A stretch of DNA of 44,188 nucleotides from JBAQMG01 sp049302575 (GTDB lineage: Bacteria > Bacillota > Desulfitobacteriia > Desulfitobacteriales > Desulfitobacteriaceae): the NCBI GenBank assembly GCA_049302575.1, contig JBAQMG010000076.1, positions 1 through 44,188 on the forward strand, given 5' to 3'. Within the stretch, counting starts at the first letter, position 1, and each line of letters begins with the position of its first letter. The position numbers and the translations under genes are program-made. This document shows positions 8,753 to 14,686 of this stretch, one piece after another. The notes beneath the pieces were generated by a model that was not told the origin of the DNA, searched no databases, and worked only from the letters and a program-made list of their open reading frames with translations.

Positions 8753-8985
8753 CTGGCGCTGGGTGGTACGAAGAAAACATTGTCTGCGATGTAGGCATCG
8801 CGATCTTCTTCAAAGCCGTCTCCCTCAGCAATCAGTTCCTTGTATTTTTCTTCAAAGCTGTCTGATATGTACTTTAAAAATATCAACCCTAAAATGACAT
8901 CCTTATAATCGGAAGGCTGAATGTTACCCCTTAATTTATCCGCCATTTCCTACAACTTGTTTTCAAATTCTAAATTAACAGCCAT
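8686..8985 (-). pseudogene. hsdM: truncated hsdM (type I methylase N-terminus) with nonsense codon
   Basis: With AGGAGG upstream, the natural start is the ATG at 8985: MAVNLEFENKL, then TAG at 8952-8950, then EMADKLRGNIQPSDYK and LGLIFLKYISDSFEEKY. HsdM proteins usually carry Trp here (ENKLWEMADKLRGN), so a single TGG to TAG change explains the stop. The remaining frame runs to FFVPPSARWEFIKKSAKQ and is then cut by the KilA-N junction at about 8700-8715, ending at TGA 8686. Only about 95 of some 500 codons remain, none with the AdoMet or NPPF motifs. Reinitiation at 8946 could at best make an 86-aa stub. Confidence 0.85.
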
Positions 8986-8998
8986 TGTTATGACCCTC

Positions 8999-10582
8999 CT
9001 AGATAAATTTATTGTAGAGACTGTTTTGCGTAGCTTGCCATCTGGTTTGTGCTTCGCTGACCGTAGCCTTATAAATGCTTAACTCGTCCCGATATCTGTC
9101 GATCATTTCCTGTTGTTCATTCATGGGTAGGCTGGGAATTTCCAGCTCCATAATATCTGTATGATTAATGTTCATGATGGTTGTGCCTCTTTGAAAGCTC
9201 TTGATCAGGGCAATGCCAATCGGACTTTCCAAGAATATTTTAAGGTACTCACTTAAAACTTTTTCCTTGGGTCTGATGACGATCAAATTTGCCGAAGCAA
9301 TCATCGTTTTAGCTTGCGGTCTAACTACCGCTGACTTAAGCGCAGTTCCCCTGCAGGCTAGGACAACGTCGCCACTTATCAGTTCATAGCGTTTAATTTT
9401 ACGCTCTTCCTCTTCGATGGTCTCCATTCCGGAGTAGTCGATCTCGCCATTTTCAATATTCGAGATATTGAGTACGCCAATACTGCCAAGGGCGGTATCC
9501 TTCTTGAGAATTGACTTACCTCTGAATATTTCAGCTACCTCTTTCAGCTTAACTTTCTCTAAGGACGAGTTCTTAAACTTTTGAATGTTCTCGTCATCAT
9601 CAGCGAGCAGGAGTTCTATTCTCCAGTCCTCGTGGGATAGAAAATCCCTCGTTGATATTTCTTCACGACTTGCTAATTCAAACTTATCCTTACTCAGCTT
9701 CATTGTGCCAACTTCAATGGTATTTTGCCTTTGAGTGGTAACGCTCAATAAATAGGTCTTAATGGAGGTCACGGGTCTAAAGGTTCCCTCTGGCAGCATA
9801 AAGATACTACTTACATTGAAATGTTCGGTAATATAAGCTCTTAACTTCTCATAACCCATACTGGCAAAAGTTATTTTAGCTGGAACGATGATGTCCAAAG
9901 TTCCAGGGTCCTTTAAATGCCCTAAGATATTCTCTAGGGCTATGCCTTCGCTGTCCCGAGTAAAAAATTTTCTCTCCAGCTCGTCTGGCTTATAGCCAAA
10001 GGTCGGCAGGGAATAGATATAGTCAAATTTCTCATCCTTTAAATAATCCGTGTAAATCGATTCAAAGACTATTTTGACATTTTGATACTCCCCAAAGCAC
10101 AAGCGCAGGAGCAAGCTCATTGGCTTGTGCTGGGTTGTTAGCGTAATCTCAGAATTAAGAAGGTGTCTAATCAACGCTTTCAGACCTGCTAAATGTTTTT
10201 CCGCCTCGGTGATTAGAAGCGTTCTCGGATTTGCTTTTTGCAGCTTTTCAATCGTATAGGTTGTCAAATATCCTGGTGCAATGATCGTACCCAGGCGATC
10301 ATTTTTAAAGATTTCAAGTGTGAAATCAATTAAGTCAATTCCTTTTAGTACGTCAAAAATGCCCATAAAGTCGTCTCTATCGGCGGGGAAAAAGCCTAAT
10401 TCTTCTTCGGTCGTTTTTTTCATAAACTGAAACAGCTGCTCTTTATCAGTTGCTATGTTTGAATGATCCGCCAACTTTTTCAGCGTTAATTTAACGCGCA
10501 GCATTTCATTTAAGAGTTGTTCTCTCGAAGATATCTGCCTTTGATAGAGCATGTTTAAGGCTAAATCTATAGTTAAGTTCAC
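8999..10582 (-). CDS. N6-methylase-fold protein lacking catalytic motifs, fused to an HsdS target-recognition domain
   Basis: The protein has about 527 aa. The N-terminal two thirds follow the HsdM fold: LEIFKNDRLGTIIAPGYL stands where the AdoMet motif I (DPxxGSG) should be, and FDYIYSLPTFGYKP replaces the catalytic NPPF. The later HsdM motifs are well kept (GYEKLRAYI, FMLPEGTFRPVTSIKTYLL). The C-terminal part (about 340-527) is a single HsdS half with SLEKVKLKEVAEIFRGKS, GDVVLACRG and IPSLPMNEQQEMIDRY. Methylation by this protein alone is therefore unlikely. The open frame extends to an ATG at 10618, but that ATG overlaps a TATAAT box, so translation must begin further in; GTG at 10582 is the best guess, with only a weak ribosome binding site. 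The hsdM relic follows 13 nt downstream. Confidence 0.75.
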   Translation of the reverse strand: MNLTIDLALNMLYQRQISSREQLLNEMLRVKLTLKKLADHSNIATDKEQLFQFMKKTTEEELGFFPADRDDFMGIFDVLKGIDLIDFTLEIFKNDRLGTIIAPGYLTTYTIEKLQKANPRTLLITEAEKHLAGLKALIRHLLNSEITLTTQHKPMSLLLRLCFGEYQNVKIVFESIYTDYLKDEKFDYIYSLPTFGYKPDELERKFFTRDSEGIALENILGHLKDPGTLDIIVPAKITFASMGYEKLRAYITEHFNVSSIFMLPEGTFRPVTSIKTYLLSVTTQRQNTIEVGTMKLSKDKFELASREEISTRDFLSHEDWRIELLLADDDENIQKFKNSSLEKVKLKEVAEIFRGKSILKKDTALGSIGVLNISNIENGEIDYSGMETIEEEERKIKRYELISGDVVLACRGTALKSAVVRPQAKTMIASANLIVIRPKEKVLSEYLKIFLESPIGIALIKSFQRGTTIMNINHTDIMELEIPSLPMNEQQEMIDRYRDELSIYKATVSEAQTRWQATQNSLYNKFI

Positions 10583-10616
10583 CTGAACCCTGCTTTCTCT
10601 GCTTTTCAATATTTTC

Positions 10617-10653
10617 ATTATACTATATTTTTATTTAGTATGTCTATACTAAA
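10617..10653 (-). promoter_or_regulatory. promoter with palindromic operator over the -35 box
   Basis: On the minus strand TAGACA (10646-10641), an 18-nt spacer and a perfect TATAAT (10622-10617) form a good SigA-type promoter for the methylase-fold/HsdS gene. The -35 is embedded in a perfect inverted repeat, TTTAGTAT at 10634-10641 and ATACTAAA at 10646-10653 with a 4-nt centre. The arrangement suggests a dimeric repressor blocking RNA polymerase, as in controller-regulated restriction systems. Confidence 0.65.
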
Positions 10654-10685
10654 ACATCTATTTGCTTAGTTTGCATCAGTAATAA

Positions 10686-10716
10686 AAGGTACCGGTTATT
10701 GCTAAACCGATACCTT
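10686..10716 (-). terminator. terminator of the amidase operon
   Basis: Reading on the minus strand, AAGGTATCGGTT pairs with AACCGGTACCTT (one mismatch, short loop) and is followed by TTTTATT. It lies just past the amidase stop codon. Confidence 0.75.
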
Positions 10717-10730
10717 CCTCATCTATCACC

Positions 10731-11180
10731 CTAACTAAGCCTTTCCTGAAGTTCCTTCTCCAAAAGATCTGCTGGAAAGTATCTTCCAGGACATTCCGTG
10801 GCAGCACCAGGGACTTCCCTGTGTAACTCCACATCGCTCTCTTTCAGATGATAGGCGGCCATCAAGGCTTCGACTTTATCGATCAGCCCAGCCACTTGAA
10901 CGTCTGGAACCTCAATCTCACTGAAATTACCCACTAGGCAAATTCCAATGCCGACAAAATTTCGGTTAGACGCTATACAATGTGCCCCTGGGCGATAGAT
11001 CGGCCTGCCTGGTTCGCAGCTTCCATCAGGTAGAATTACAAAATGATAACCTATGTCACTCCAACCCTTTGTCAGATGCCATTCTCGAATTATGGCAGCA
11101 TTAACGGGGACGTTCTGACCCCCTTGACGCACTGTTAGCGGACTTGCCGAATGGTGAATCACAATTTTTTGCCAGTCCAC
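10731..11180 (-). CDS. N-acetylmuramoyl-L-alanine amidase (amidase_2/PGRP fold)
   Basis: This 149-aa zinc amidase cleaves the bond between muramic acid and the stem peptide of peptidoglycan. Zinc ligands are visible as the His pair in KIVIHHSASPL, the His in VELHREVPGAATECPGRYFP and its Cys. WHLTKGWSDIGYHFVI is the typical T7-lysozyme-like segment. There is no signal peptide, so release would need a holin-like partner, and the gene directly upstream is the holin-like YvrJ protein. The GTG start at 11180 overlaps the yvrJ stop (TAGTG), with GGAG 14 nt upstream. It is the last gene of a four-gene operon. It could be a domesticated phage endolysin or a spore/wall enzyme. Confidence 0.9.
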   Translation of the reverse strand: MDWQKIVIHHSASPLTVRQGGQNVPVNAAIIREWHLTKGWSDIGYHFVILPDGSCEPGRPIYRPGAHCIASNRNFVGIGICLVGNFSEIEVPDVQVAGLIDKVEALMAAYHLKESDVELHREVPGAATECPGRYFPADLLEKELQERLS

Positions 11181-11344
11181 TAAGCTCTCACCTCTCCTTT
11201 TATTTCTAGGACAGCAATAGCCTTGGCTAGTTCGGTGATGCTTATGGACAGTTCATTAAGCTTTCCTTCGATACGTACTAACAAATAAGCACTAACAACG
11301 ATCGGAAAACCGAAGTTACCGACAAGTTTTAAAAGTTCTTCCAT
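11180..11344 (-). CDS. yvrJ: YvrJ family small holin-like membrane protein
   Basis: This 54-aa protein has one hydrophobic stretch at the N-terminus (MEELLKLVGNFGFPIVVSAY, about residues 1-24) followed by a charged amphipathic helix (VRIEGKLNELSISITELAKA). The pattern matches the YvrJ family seen in Firmicutes. Size and shape resemble small holins. It overlaps the amidase gene by one nucleotide, so the pair looks like an export/lysis cassette, but function is unproven. The ATG at 11344 is preceded by AAAGGGG with GGCAGGC between. Confidence 0.85.
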   Translation of the reverse strand: MEELLKLVGNFGFPIVVSAYLLVRIEGKLNELSISITELAKAIAVLEIKGEVRA

Positions 11345-11459
11345 GCCTGCTTTCCCCTTTTTTTATTCATTCCAAAGACTAGCTTTTGAAGTTTTTATCT
11401 CCTCAGTTTTTCTCTGTCGAGTCGTCTTTTTTACGTTTTTTCTACTCTTGGGCCGATTA

Positions 11460-11494
11460 GAGGCCTGACGTGCCAGAAAGCAACGTCCAGCCTC
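11460..11494 (-). other. hairpin between DUF2922 and yvrJ
   Basis: GAGGC...GACGT pairs with ACGTC...GCCTC around an 11-nt loop with two internal mismatches. It lies in the 233-nt gap between the DUF2922 and yvrJ genes, the widest gap of the operon. It could trim or attenuate the message so that the two halves are expressed at different levels. The rest of the gap (11345-11577) is pyrimidine-rich on the plus strand and holds no gene that I can see. Confidence 0.45.
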
Positions 11495-11577
11495 TATCTA
11501 TTCAAATCCTCCCGTGGTTTGAATTTTGAACTTTCTACTCTCTACTTCCGCTACCCTTTTCCCTTGGATCTTAGATC

Positions 11578-11817
11578 TTACACAGTCGGTTCATCATAGC
11601 GGTCATCCGTTGTTGTTCCGATAATCTTGATATCTTTCTTAGAGATCAACGCACCGCCTGCGCCCACAAACACATTTAAAGCGATGATTTGATCCATGAC
11701 AGCCTCGATTTCGACCCCAGTCAGAGTGGCTTTGGGTTCAGGCAGTGTGATACTGACAGCGCCACCCAACGAATCGTTAAAGGTCATTCTCAAAACTTTT
11801 TTAGTCGTAGTAGCCAT
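11578..11817 (-). CDS. DUF2922 family protein
   Basis: This 79-aa protein of the DUF2922 type contains LRMTFNDSLGGAVSITLPEP and VEIEAVMDQIIALNVF, ending in an acidic tail. It is predicted soluble, with no signal peptide or membrane segment. DUF2922 and DUF1659 proteins travel together with YvrJ in many Firmicutes; their function is unknown. The start ATG has a strong ribosome binding site (GGAGGG, 9 nt). It is second in the operon, 111 nt after the DUF1659 gene. Confidence 0.85.
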   Translation of the reverse strand: MATTTKKVLRMTFNDSLGGAVSITLPEPKATLTGVEIEAVMDQIIALNVFVGAGGALISKKDIKIIGTTTDDRYDEPTV

Positions 11818-11928
11818 AGTTTATTCCCTCCTTTCCGCAGTCGTTACTCACCGTTAAGCTTGGCAGGGTCCTCGACAAATGGCCTGTCATACGGAAATGT
11901 TTATCTTCTTATCATTATCTTCTTACTA

Positions 11929-12153
11929 CTAAACTGAAGCTAGTTCGAAACGATTATCTCTGCGCACGGTAATGAGGGGATAATCTTGTAACCCGTAAAG
12001 GGCTTGCGCGACATCGAACACGTCCTGGTCAAGGGCATCGGACTTTACATTCGGGATACTACGTTGGCGCAAAATGGGTGCGCCTGCTACGCTGAGTCCA
12101 GTTTGATAGGTTACGACTAAGACTGAGTCTTTAGTACTGGAAGTTACCGCCAT
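11929..12153 (-). CDS. DUF1659 family protein
   Basis: This 74-aa protein shows VLVVTYQTGLSVAGAPILRQ followed by SIPNVKSDALDQDVFDVAQA and a short beta-rich C-terminus, typical of DUF1659. Its function is unknown. It is the first gene of the DUF1659-DUF2922-YvrJ-amidase operon and stands directly behind a highly structured leader RNA; AAAGGAGG is 8 nt before the ATG. No membrane or export signal is seen. Confidence 0.85.
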   Translation of the reverse strand: MAVTSSTKDSVLVVTYQTGLSVAGAPILRQRSIPNVKSDALDQDVFDVAQALYGLQDYPLITVRRDNRFELASV

Positions 12154-12180
12154 ACTCTCGCCTCCTTTCTGTTTTAACTA

Positions 12181-12305
12181 GAACAGATGCACTCATGCCA
12201 AAAGCAGCCGGCCCTGCCGACTGCTTTCATCCGAGAAATAAGTTCACCGACCTCCGGGCAGGAAGGGTTCTGGTGAACTGTTCCCCTGCCCGAGAACATC
12301 TGTTC
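12181..12305 (-). ncRNA. candidate structured leader RNA with H-type pseudoknot
   Basis: Read 5' to 3' on the minus strand. Helix P1 pairs GAACAGATG (12305-12297) with CATCTGTTC (12189-12181) and closes the whole element. Inside, P2 pairs CGGGCAGG (12292-12285) with CCTGCCCG (12262-12255). P3 pairs AGTTCACC (12279-12272) with GGTGAACT (12248-12241). Because P3 crosses P2, the two 8-bp helices form a pseudoknot with connectors of 5, 9 and 6 nt. P4 (12227-12216 with 12212-12201, loop AGG) contains one U-G pair that would be A-C on the other strand, which supports minus-strand transcription. The predicted transcript start falls at the first base of P1, and the ribosome binding site begins about 13 nt after P1. 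I do not recognise a known riboswitch class. Confidence 0.7.
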
Positions 12306-12312
12306 TGTGTTT

Positions 12313-12342
12313 AGTATAGCTAATCCTCCCTCAGCTTGTCAA
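12313..12342 (-). promoter_or_regulatory. SigA-type promoter of the DUF1659 operon
   Basis: TTGACA (12342-12337), an 18-nt spacer and TATACT (12318-12313) lie on the minus strand. The expected start at about 12306 is one base before helix P1 of the leader RNA. Confidence 0.75.
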
Positions 12343-12401
12343 TGACTTTGGTAACTGTTGGTAATTAAATCACACCTCAATGCAATTTTACTCGCTCAAA
12401 C

Positions 12402-12446
12402 ACCAAAAAAGAGAAGGCAGAGATTACTCCCTACCTTTCTCTTGGT
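12402..12446 (-). terminator. terminator of the yojF-bshB2 operon
   Basis: On the minus strand an imperfect stem (ACCAAGAGAAAGG and CCTTCTCTTTTTTGGT) encloses a short loop and includes a six-T run. It lies 17 nt past the bshB2 stop. Confidence 0.6.
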
Positions 12447-12462
12447 GAGACCTGATGCTGGA

Positions 12463-13143
12463 TTAGCTGTTTGATGCAAACTGATAAGTCCAGAAAGACT
12501 CGCTTTCTAGAAAGTTTCTAATCGGATTTTCCTGTGTCTTTTCTTTGAATTGCCCGTTCTCCAGAAGCCCAAAAAATACTTGCGATTGGGATTTGTGAGC
12601 CTTAATTGCTGCCAACTTCATTTCCGCGAAGGCTGAAATGTCGTTTACAATGTTCGGCGATCCGATTACAGCCTGAGCTTCGCGCGCAAAAGCATGCATG
12701 TACACCTTTGGACGCTCTTCCATAGAAAGACGTGAAATCGCCCGCACAGTAATTTCACCAAGCGCATTGTGATCCGGATGCACAGAATATCCTGGGTAAT
12801 GGGTGAGAACTAAGGAAGGCCGCACTTCGTGGATGATGTTTTCTATCCTTTGAATAAGTGCTTCAGGTTCTTCAAACTCAATCATTTTATCCCGTAAGCC
12901 AAGTTTGATTACTTGTTGAATGCCGAGAGCCTGGCAAGCTTCTTTTAACTCTGCTTCCCGCACATAGGGCAGCGACTCGCGCGTGGCAAAAAACGGTCTT
13001 CCCATATTGCGGCCCATTTGACCCAAAGTGCCACAAACATACGTGACCGGTACACCAGATTTGGTTAATGAGGCCAAGGTTCCTCCACAGGCGAATGTTT
13101 CGTCGTCAGGATGAGGGAAAACTACGAGCACATGTCGTTCCAT
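12463..13143 (-). CDS. bshB2: BshB2-type LmbE/PIG-L deacetylase (bacillithiol synthesis)
   Basis: This 226-aa zinc-dependent N-deacetylase is of the LmbE/PIG-L superfamily. The signature FPHPDDETFACGGTLA supplies two zinc ligands, and THYPGYSVHPDHNALG supplies the third. The upstream neighbour is yojF, the constant partner of bshB2 in Bacillus, which makes BshB2 (deacetylation of GlcNAc-malate to GlcN-malate, the second bacillithiol step) the best call. I start at the ATG at 13143 (MERHVLVVFPHPDDE); the open frame reaches 13155 but the weak GGTGAT site fits 13143. No bshA or bshC is in the window, so bacillithiol production is not shown. Confidence 0.85.
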   Translation of the reverse strand: MERHVLVVFPHPDDETFACGGTLASLTKSGVPVTYVCGTLGQMGRNMGRPFFATRESLPYVREAELKEACQALGIQQVIKLGLRDKMIEFEEPEALIQRIENIIHEVRPSLVLTHYPGYSVHPDHNALGEITVRAISRLSMEERPKVYMHAFAREAQAVIGSPNIVNDISAFAEMKLAAIKAHKSQSQVFFGLLENGQFKEKTQENPIRNFLESESFWTYQFASNS

Positions 13144-13181
13144 ACATATCACCATCCGAATTAAATTTAATTGTTCATCTT

Positions 13182-13532
13182 TTACTGGTCAAATGGTTTA
13201 AGGCTTAGTTCCAAGGCAACCGCCAGTCGTCCTTTTTGATCATGGCCGGCGAGTAAAAGCCCCCCTGCTTCGTCTACTTCAAAGTCAGTCAATCCTTCTG
13301 CGTAAACCCAACCAAGTTCCAGCCTAAGTCCTACGCGGTATGGACCATCGCCTGTAACAAGCCCTCTTGTGTAGCTAATCAGACCATTGCGTATATACGC
13401 GCCAACTCCCATTTTGCTTTCCTGATGATGGACAGAATAAGCTCCATTGGTCGTTTCTAAATGAAGGTAAACCTGGCGGTTAAGAAAATCGTCTAGGCCT
13501 GATTGGACAAGCAATTTATCAATTGGCTTCAT
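13182..13532 (-). CDS. yojF: YojF family protein (DUF1806)
   Basis: This 116-aa protein is predicted soluble and beta-rich (VYLHLETTNGAYS, GAYIRNGLISYTRG, YRVGLRLELGWVYAEGLTDF). It matches the YojF/DUF1806 family, which in Bacilli is encoded just before bshB2, as here with a 38-nt gap. Its molecular function is unknown; linkage suggests a helper of the deacetylase or of thiol metabolism. Confidence 0.85.
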   Translation of the reverse strand: MKPIDKLLVQSGLDDFLNRQVYLHLETTNGAYSVHHQESKMGVGAYIRNGLISYTRGLVTGDGPYRVGLRLELGWVYAEGLTDFEVDEAGGLLLAGHDQKGRLAVALELSLKPFDQ

Positions 13533-13656
13533 GAATTTGAACCCCCGATACTCTATAATTAATTCGTCCTGTTGATTTCCCGATCCAGACTATCATACCA
13601 CATCTTGTACTTATAATTCATCTCAACGGCATGTATGAAGCCCAAATTTCAGATAA

Positions 13657-13698
13657 CTAAAAAGATCTTTGATGACCGTGAATTCACCGTCATCAAAG
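13657..13698 (-). terminator. terminator of the fic gene
   Basis: On the minus strand CTTTGATGAC (13698-13689) pairs with GTCATCAAAG (13676-13667) around a centre that is itself the palindrome GTGAATTCAC, followed by ATCTTTTTAG. It lies about 60 nt past the fic stop. The same bases also read as a start-less 38-codon frame, which I do not call. Confidence 0.6.
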
Positions 13699-13757
13699 CG
13701 ATGTAAAGAGATAGTACCATATGCAAAACGATATCGAATTTCAACAATATCCTATTA

Positions 13758-14480
13758 CTATTTAAACAGGCGAATTAAATCTTTTTGGGTTTCTTCTATT
13801 CTTTCGGCGATAAACTTAACAAAGGGTTTGTCATCTTCGTGAGCTTTCTCTAGGAAAGAAATATATTCGCGCCTTAAAATAGGCGGTATGATACCGATAG
13901 TGAAGCCCTTCCTAATAAGACAGAGATTCATAAGGAGTCTTGCCACTCGCCCATTCCCATCAATAAACGGGTGTATAAATACAAATTGTTTATGCGCTAG
14001 TGCCGCAAATTCCACAGGGTGTAGTTTGTTCTCTTTCTCGGCAAGCCAATGAACAAAAGTTGACATAAGATTGGGGATTTTATCCGGTGCAGGGGTTGGG
14101 TAAGCTGATCCCGTGATAATTACACGCTCTTGGCGATAAATTCCTGCTTTTTCAGGATCAATTAAGGAATAAAATAATCGATGTATCATTTTGATATGTT
14201 CCTCACCAAACATCATACCCTGGGAAATCGTATAAATATAATCATACGCTTTAGCATGACCTGTCGCTTCGTAGTAATCGCGAATAGGCTTCCCTCCGAC
14301 AGTTAAGCCATCTTCAAGTAGTATTTTAGTTTCTGTTTCAGTCAAAGAATTGCCCTCGAGCGCGTTACTTGAGTAAGTTAACCCAATTTTATAGTAGTCC
14401 TTGATTTGCTTAAGTGAATTTCCCTCAAATGGACGAAAAAAATCAATTTTAGCTTTATATTGATCATTTTTTTCAAACAC
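13758..14480 (-). CDS. Fic/DOC-family protein (putative AMPylase)
   Basis: The protein has 240 aa. The Fic core motif HPFIDGNGRVARLLMN is complete (catalytic His, the phosphate-binding GNGR), so AMP transfer to a hydroxyl side chain is expected. Near the N-terminus, TYSSNALEGNSLTETET carries SxxxEGN, the inhibitory-helix motif, so this is a class II self-inhibited Fic protein. The start is GTG at 14480 with AAGGAGG 9 nt upstream. It stands alone behind its own promoter and an inverted-repeat leader. Targets are unknown; class II members act on host regulators or in toxin-like roles. Confidence 0.9.
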   Translation of the reverse strand: MFEKNDQYKAKIDFFRPFEGNSLKQIKDYYKIGLTYSSNALEGNSLTETETKILLEDGLTVGGKPIRDYYEATGHAKAYDYIYTISQGMMFGEEHIKMIHRLFYSLIDPEKAGIYRQERVIITGSAYPTPAPDKIPNLMSTFVHWLAEKENKLHPVEFAALAHKQFVFIHPFIDGNGRVARLLMNLCLIRKGFTIGIIPPILRREYISFLEKAHEDDKPFVKFIAERIEETQKDLIRLFK

Positions 14481-14497
14481 GCGGTTCTACCTCCTTA

Positions 14498-14543
14498 ACT
14501 GTTGTGCCCCCTAGGTTACAACAGTCCTTCTAATATTATAGCA
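14498..14543 (-). promoter_or_regulatory. fic promoter (extended -10) with inverted repeat in the leader
   Basis: TGCTATAAT reads on the minus strand at 14543-14535. Just downstream, ACTGTTGT (14525-14518) and ACAACAGT (14505-14498) form a perfect 8-bp inverted repeat with a 12-nt centre, ending a few bases before AAGGAGG. It could be a repressor site or an RNA hairpin near the ribosome binding site. Confidence 0.55.
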
Positions 14544-14605
14544 TCTGGTACGTATTCACAACTTTCCTCAATCATTGTATAGGTTTTATGATTGGGCTAT
14601 TAAAC

Positions 14606-14628
14606 TAAAAACACCCCTTTTGAGGGTG
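14606..14628 (-). terminator. terminator of the rubredoxin-flavin reductase gene
   Basis: On the minus strand CACCC, loop TCAAAAG and GGGTG are followed by TTTTTAGTTT. It lies about 60 nt beyond the stop at 14687. Confidence 0.75.
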
Positions 14629-14686
14629 CCCTAGCTAATTACACATTTAAATCCTGTAAAATTAAATTCAACAAATCTCGAATTGA

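Noticed and set aside
10616..10618. ATG at 10618 as start of the methylase-like/HsdS gene
   Set aside because: It overlaps the -10 box of the gene's own promoter, so it would not be transcribed from that promoter.
11180..12153. The four small genes as part of a prophage
   Set aside because: No capsid, tail, integrase or replication genes are nearby, and the operon has its own promoter and terminator.
12201..12227. P4 hairpin of the leader RNA as an intrinsic terminator
   Set aside because: It has a strong GC stem, but only four T follow, three of them paired, and the downstream gene has no other promoter that I can see.
13632..13746. Start-less 38-codon frame after fic (contains LHRFDDGEFTVIKDLFS)
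   Set aside because: It has no start codon or ribosome binding site, and the bases are better explained by the fic terminator. A gene scrap cannot be fully excluded.
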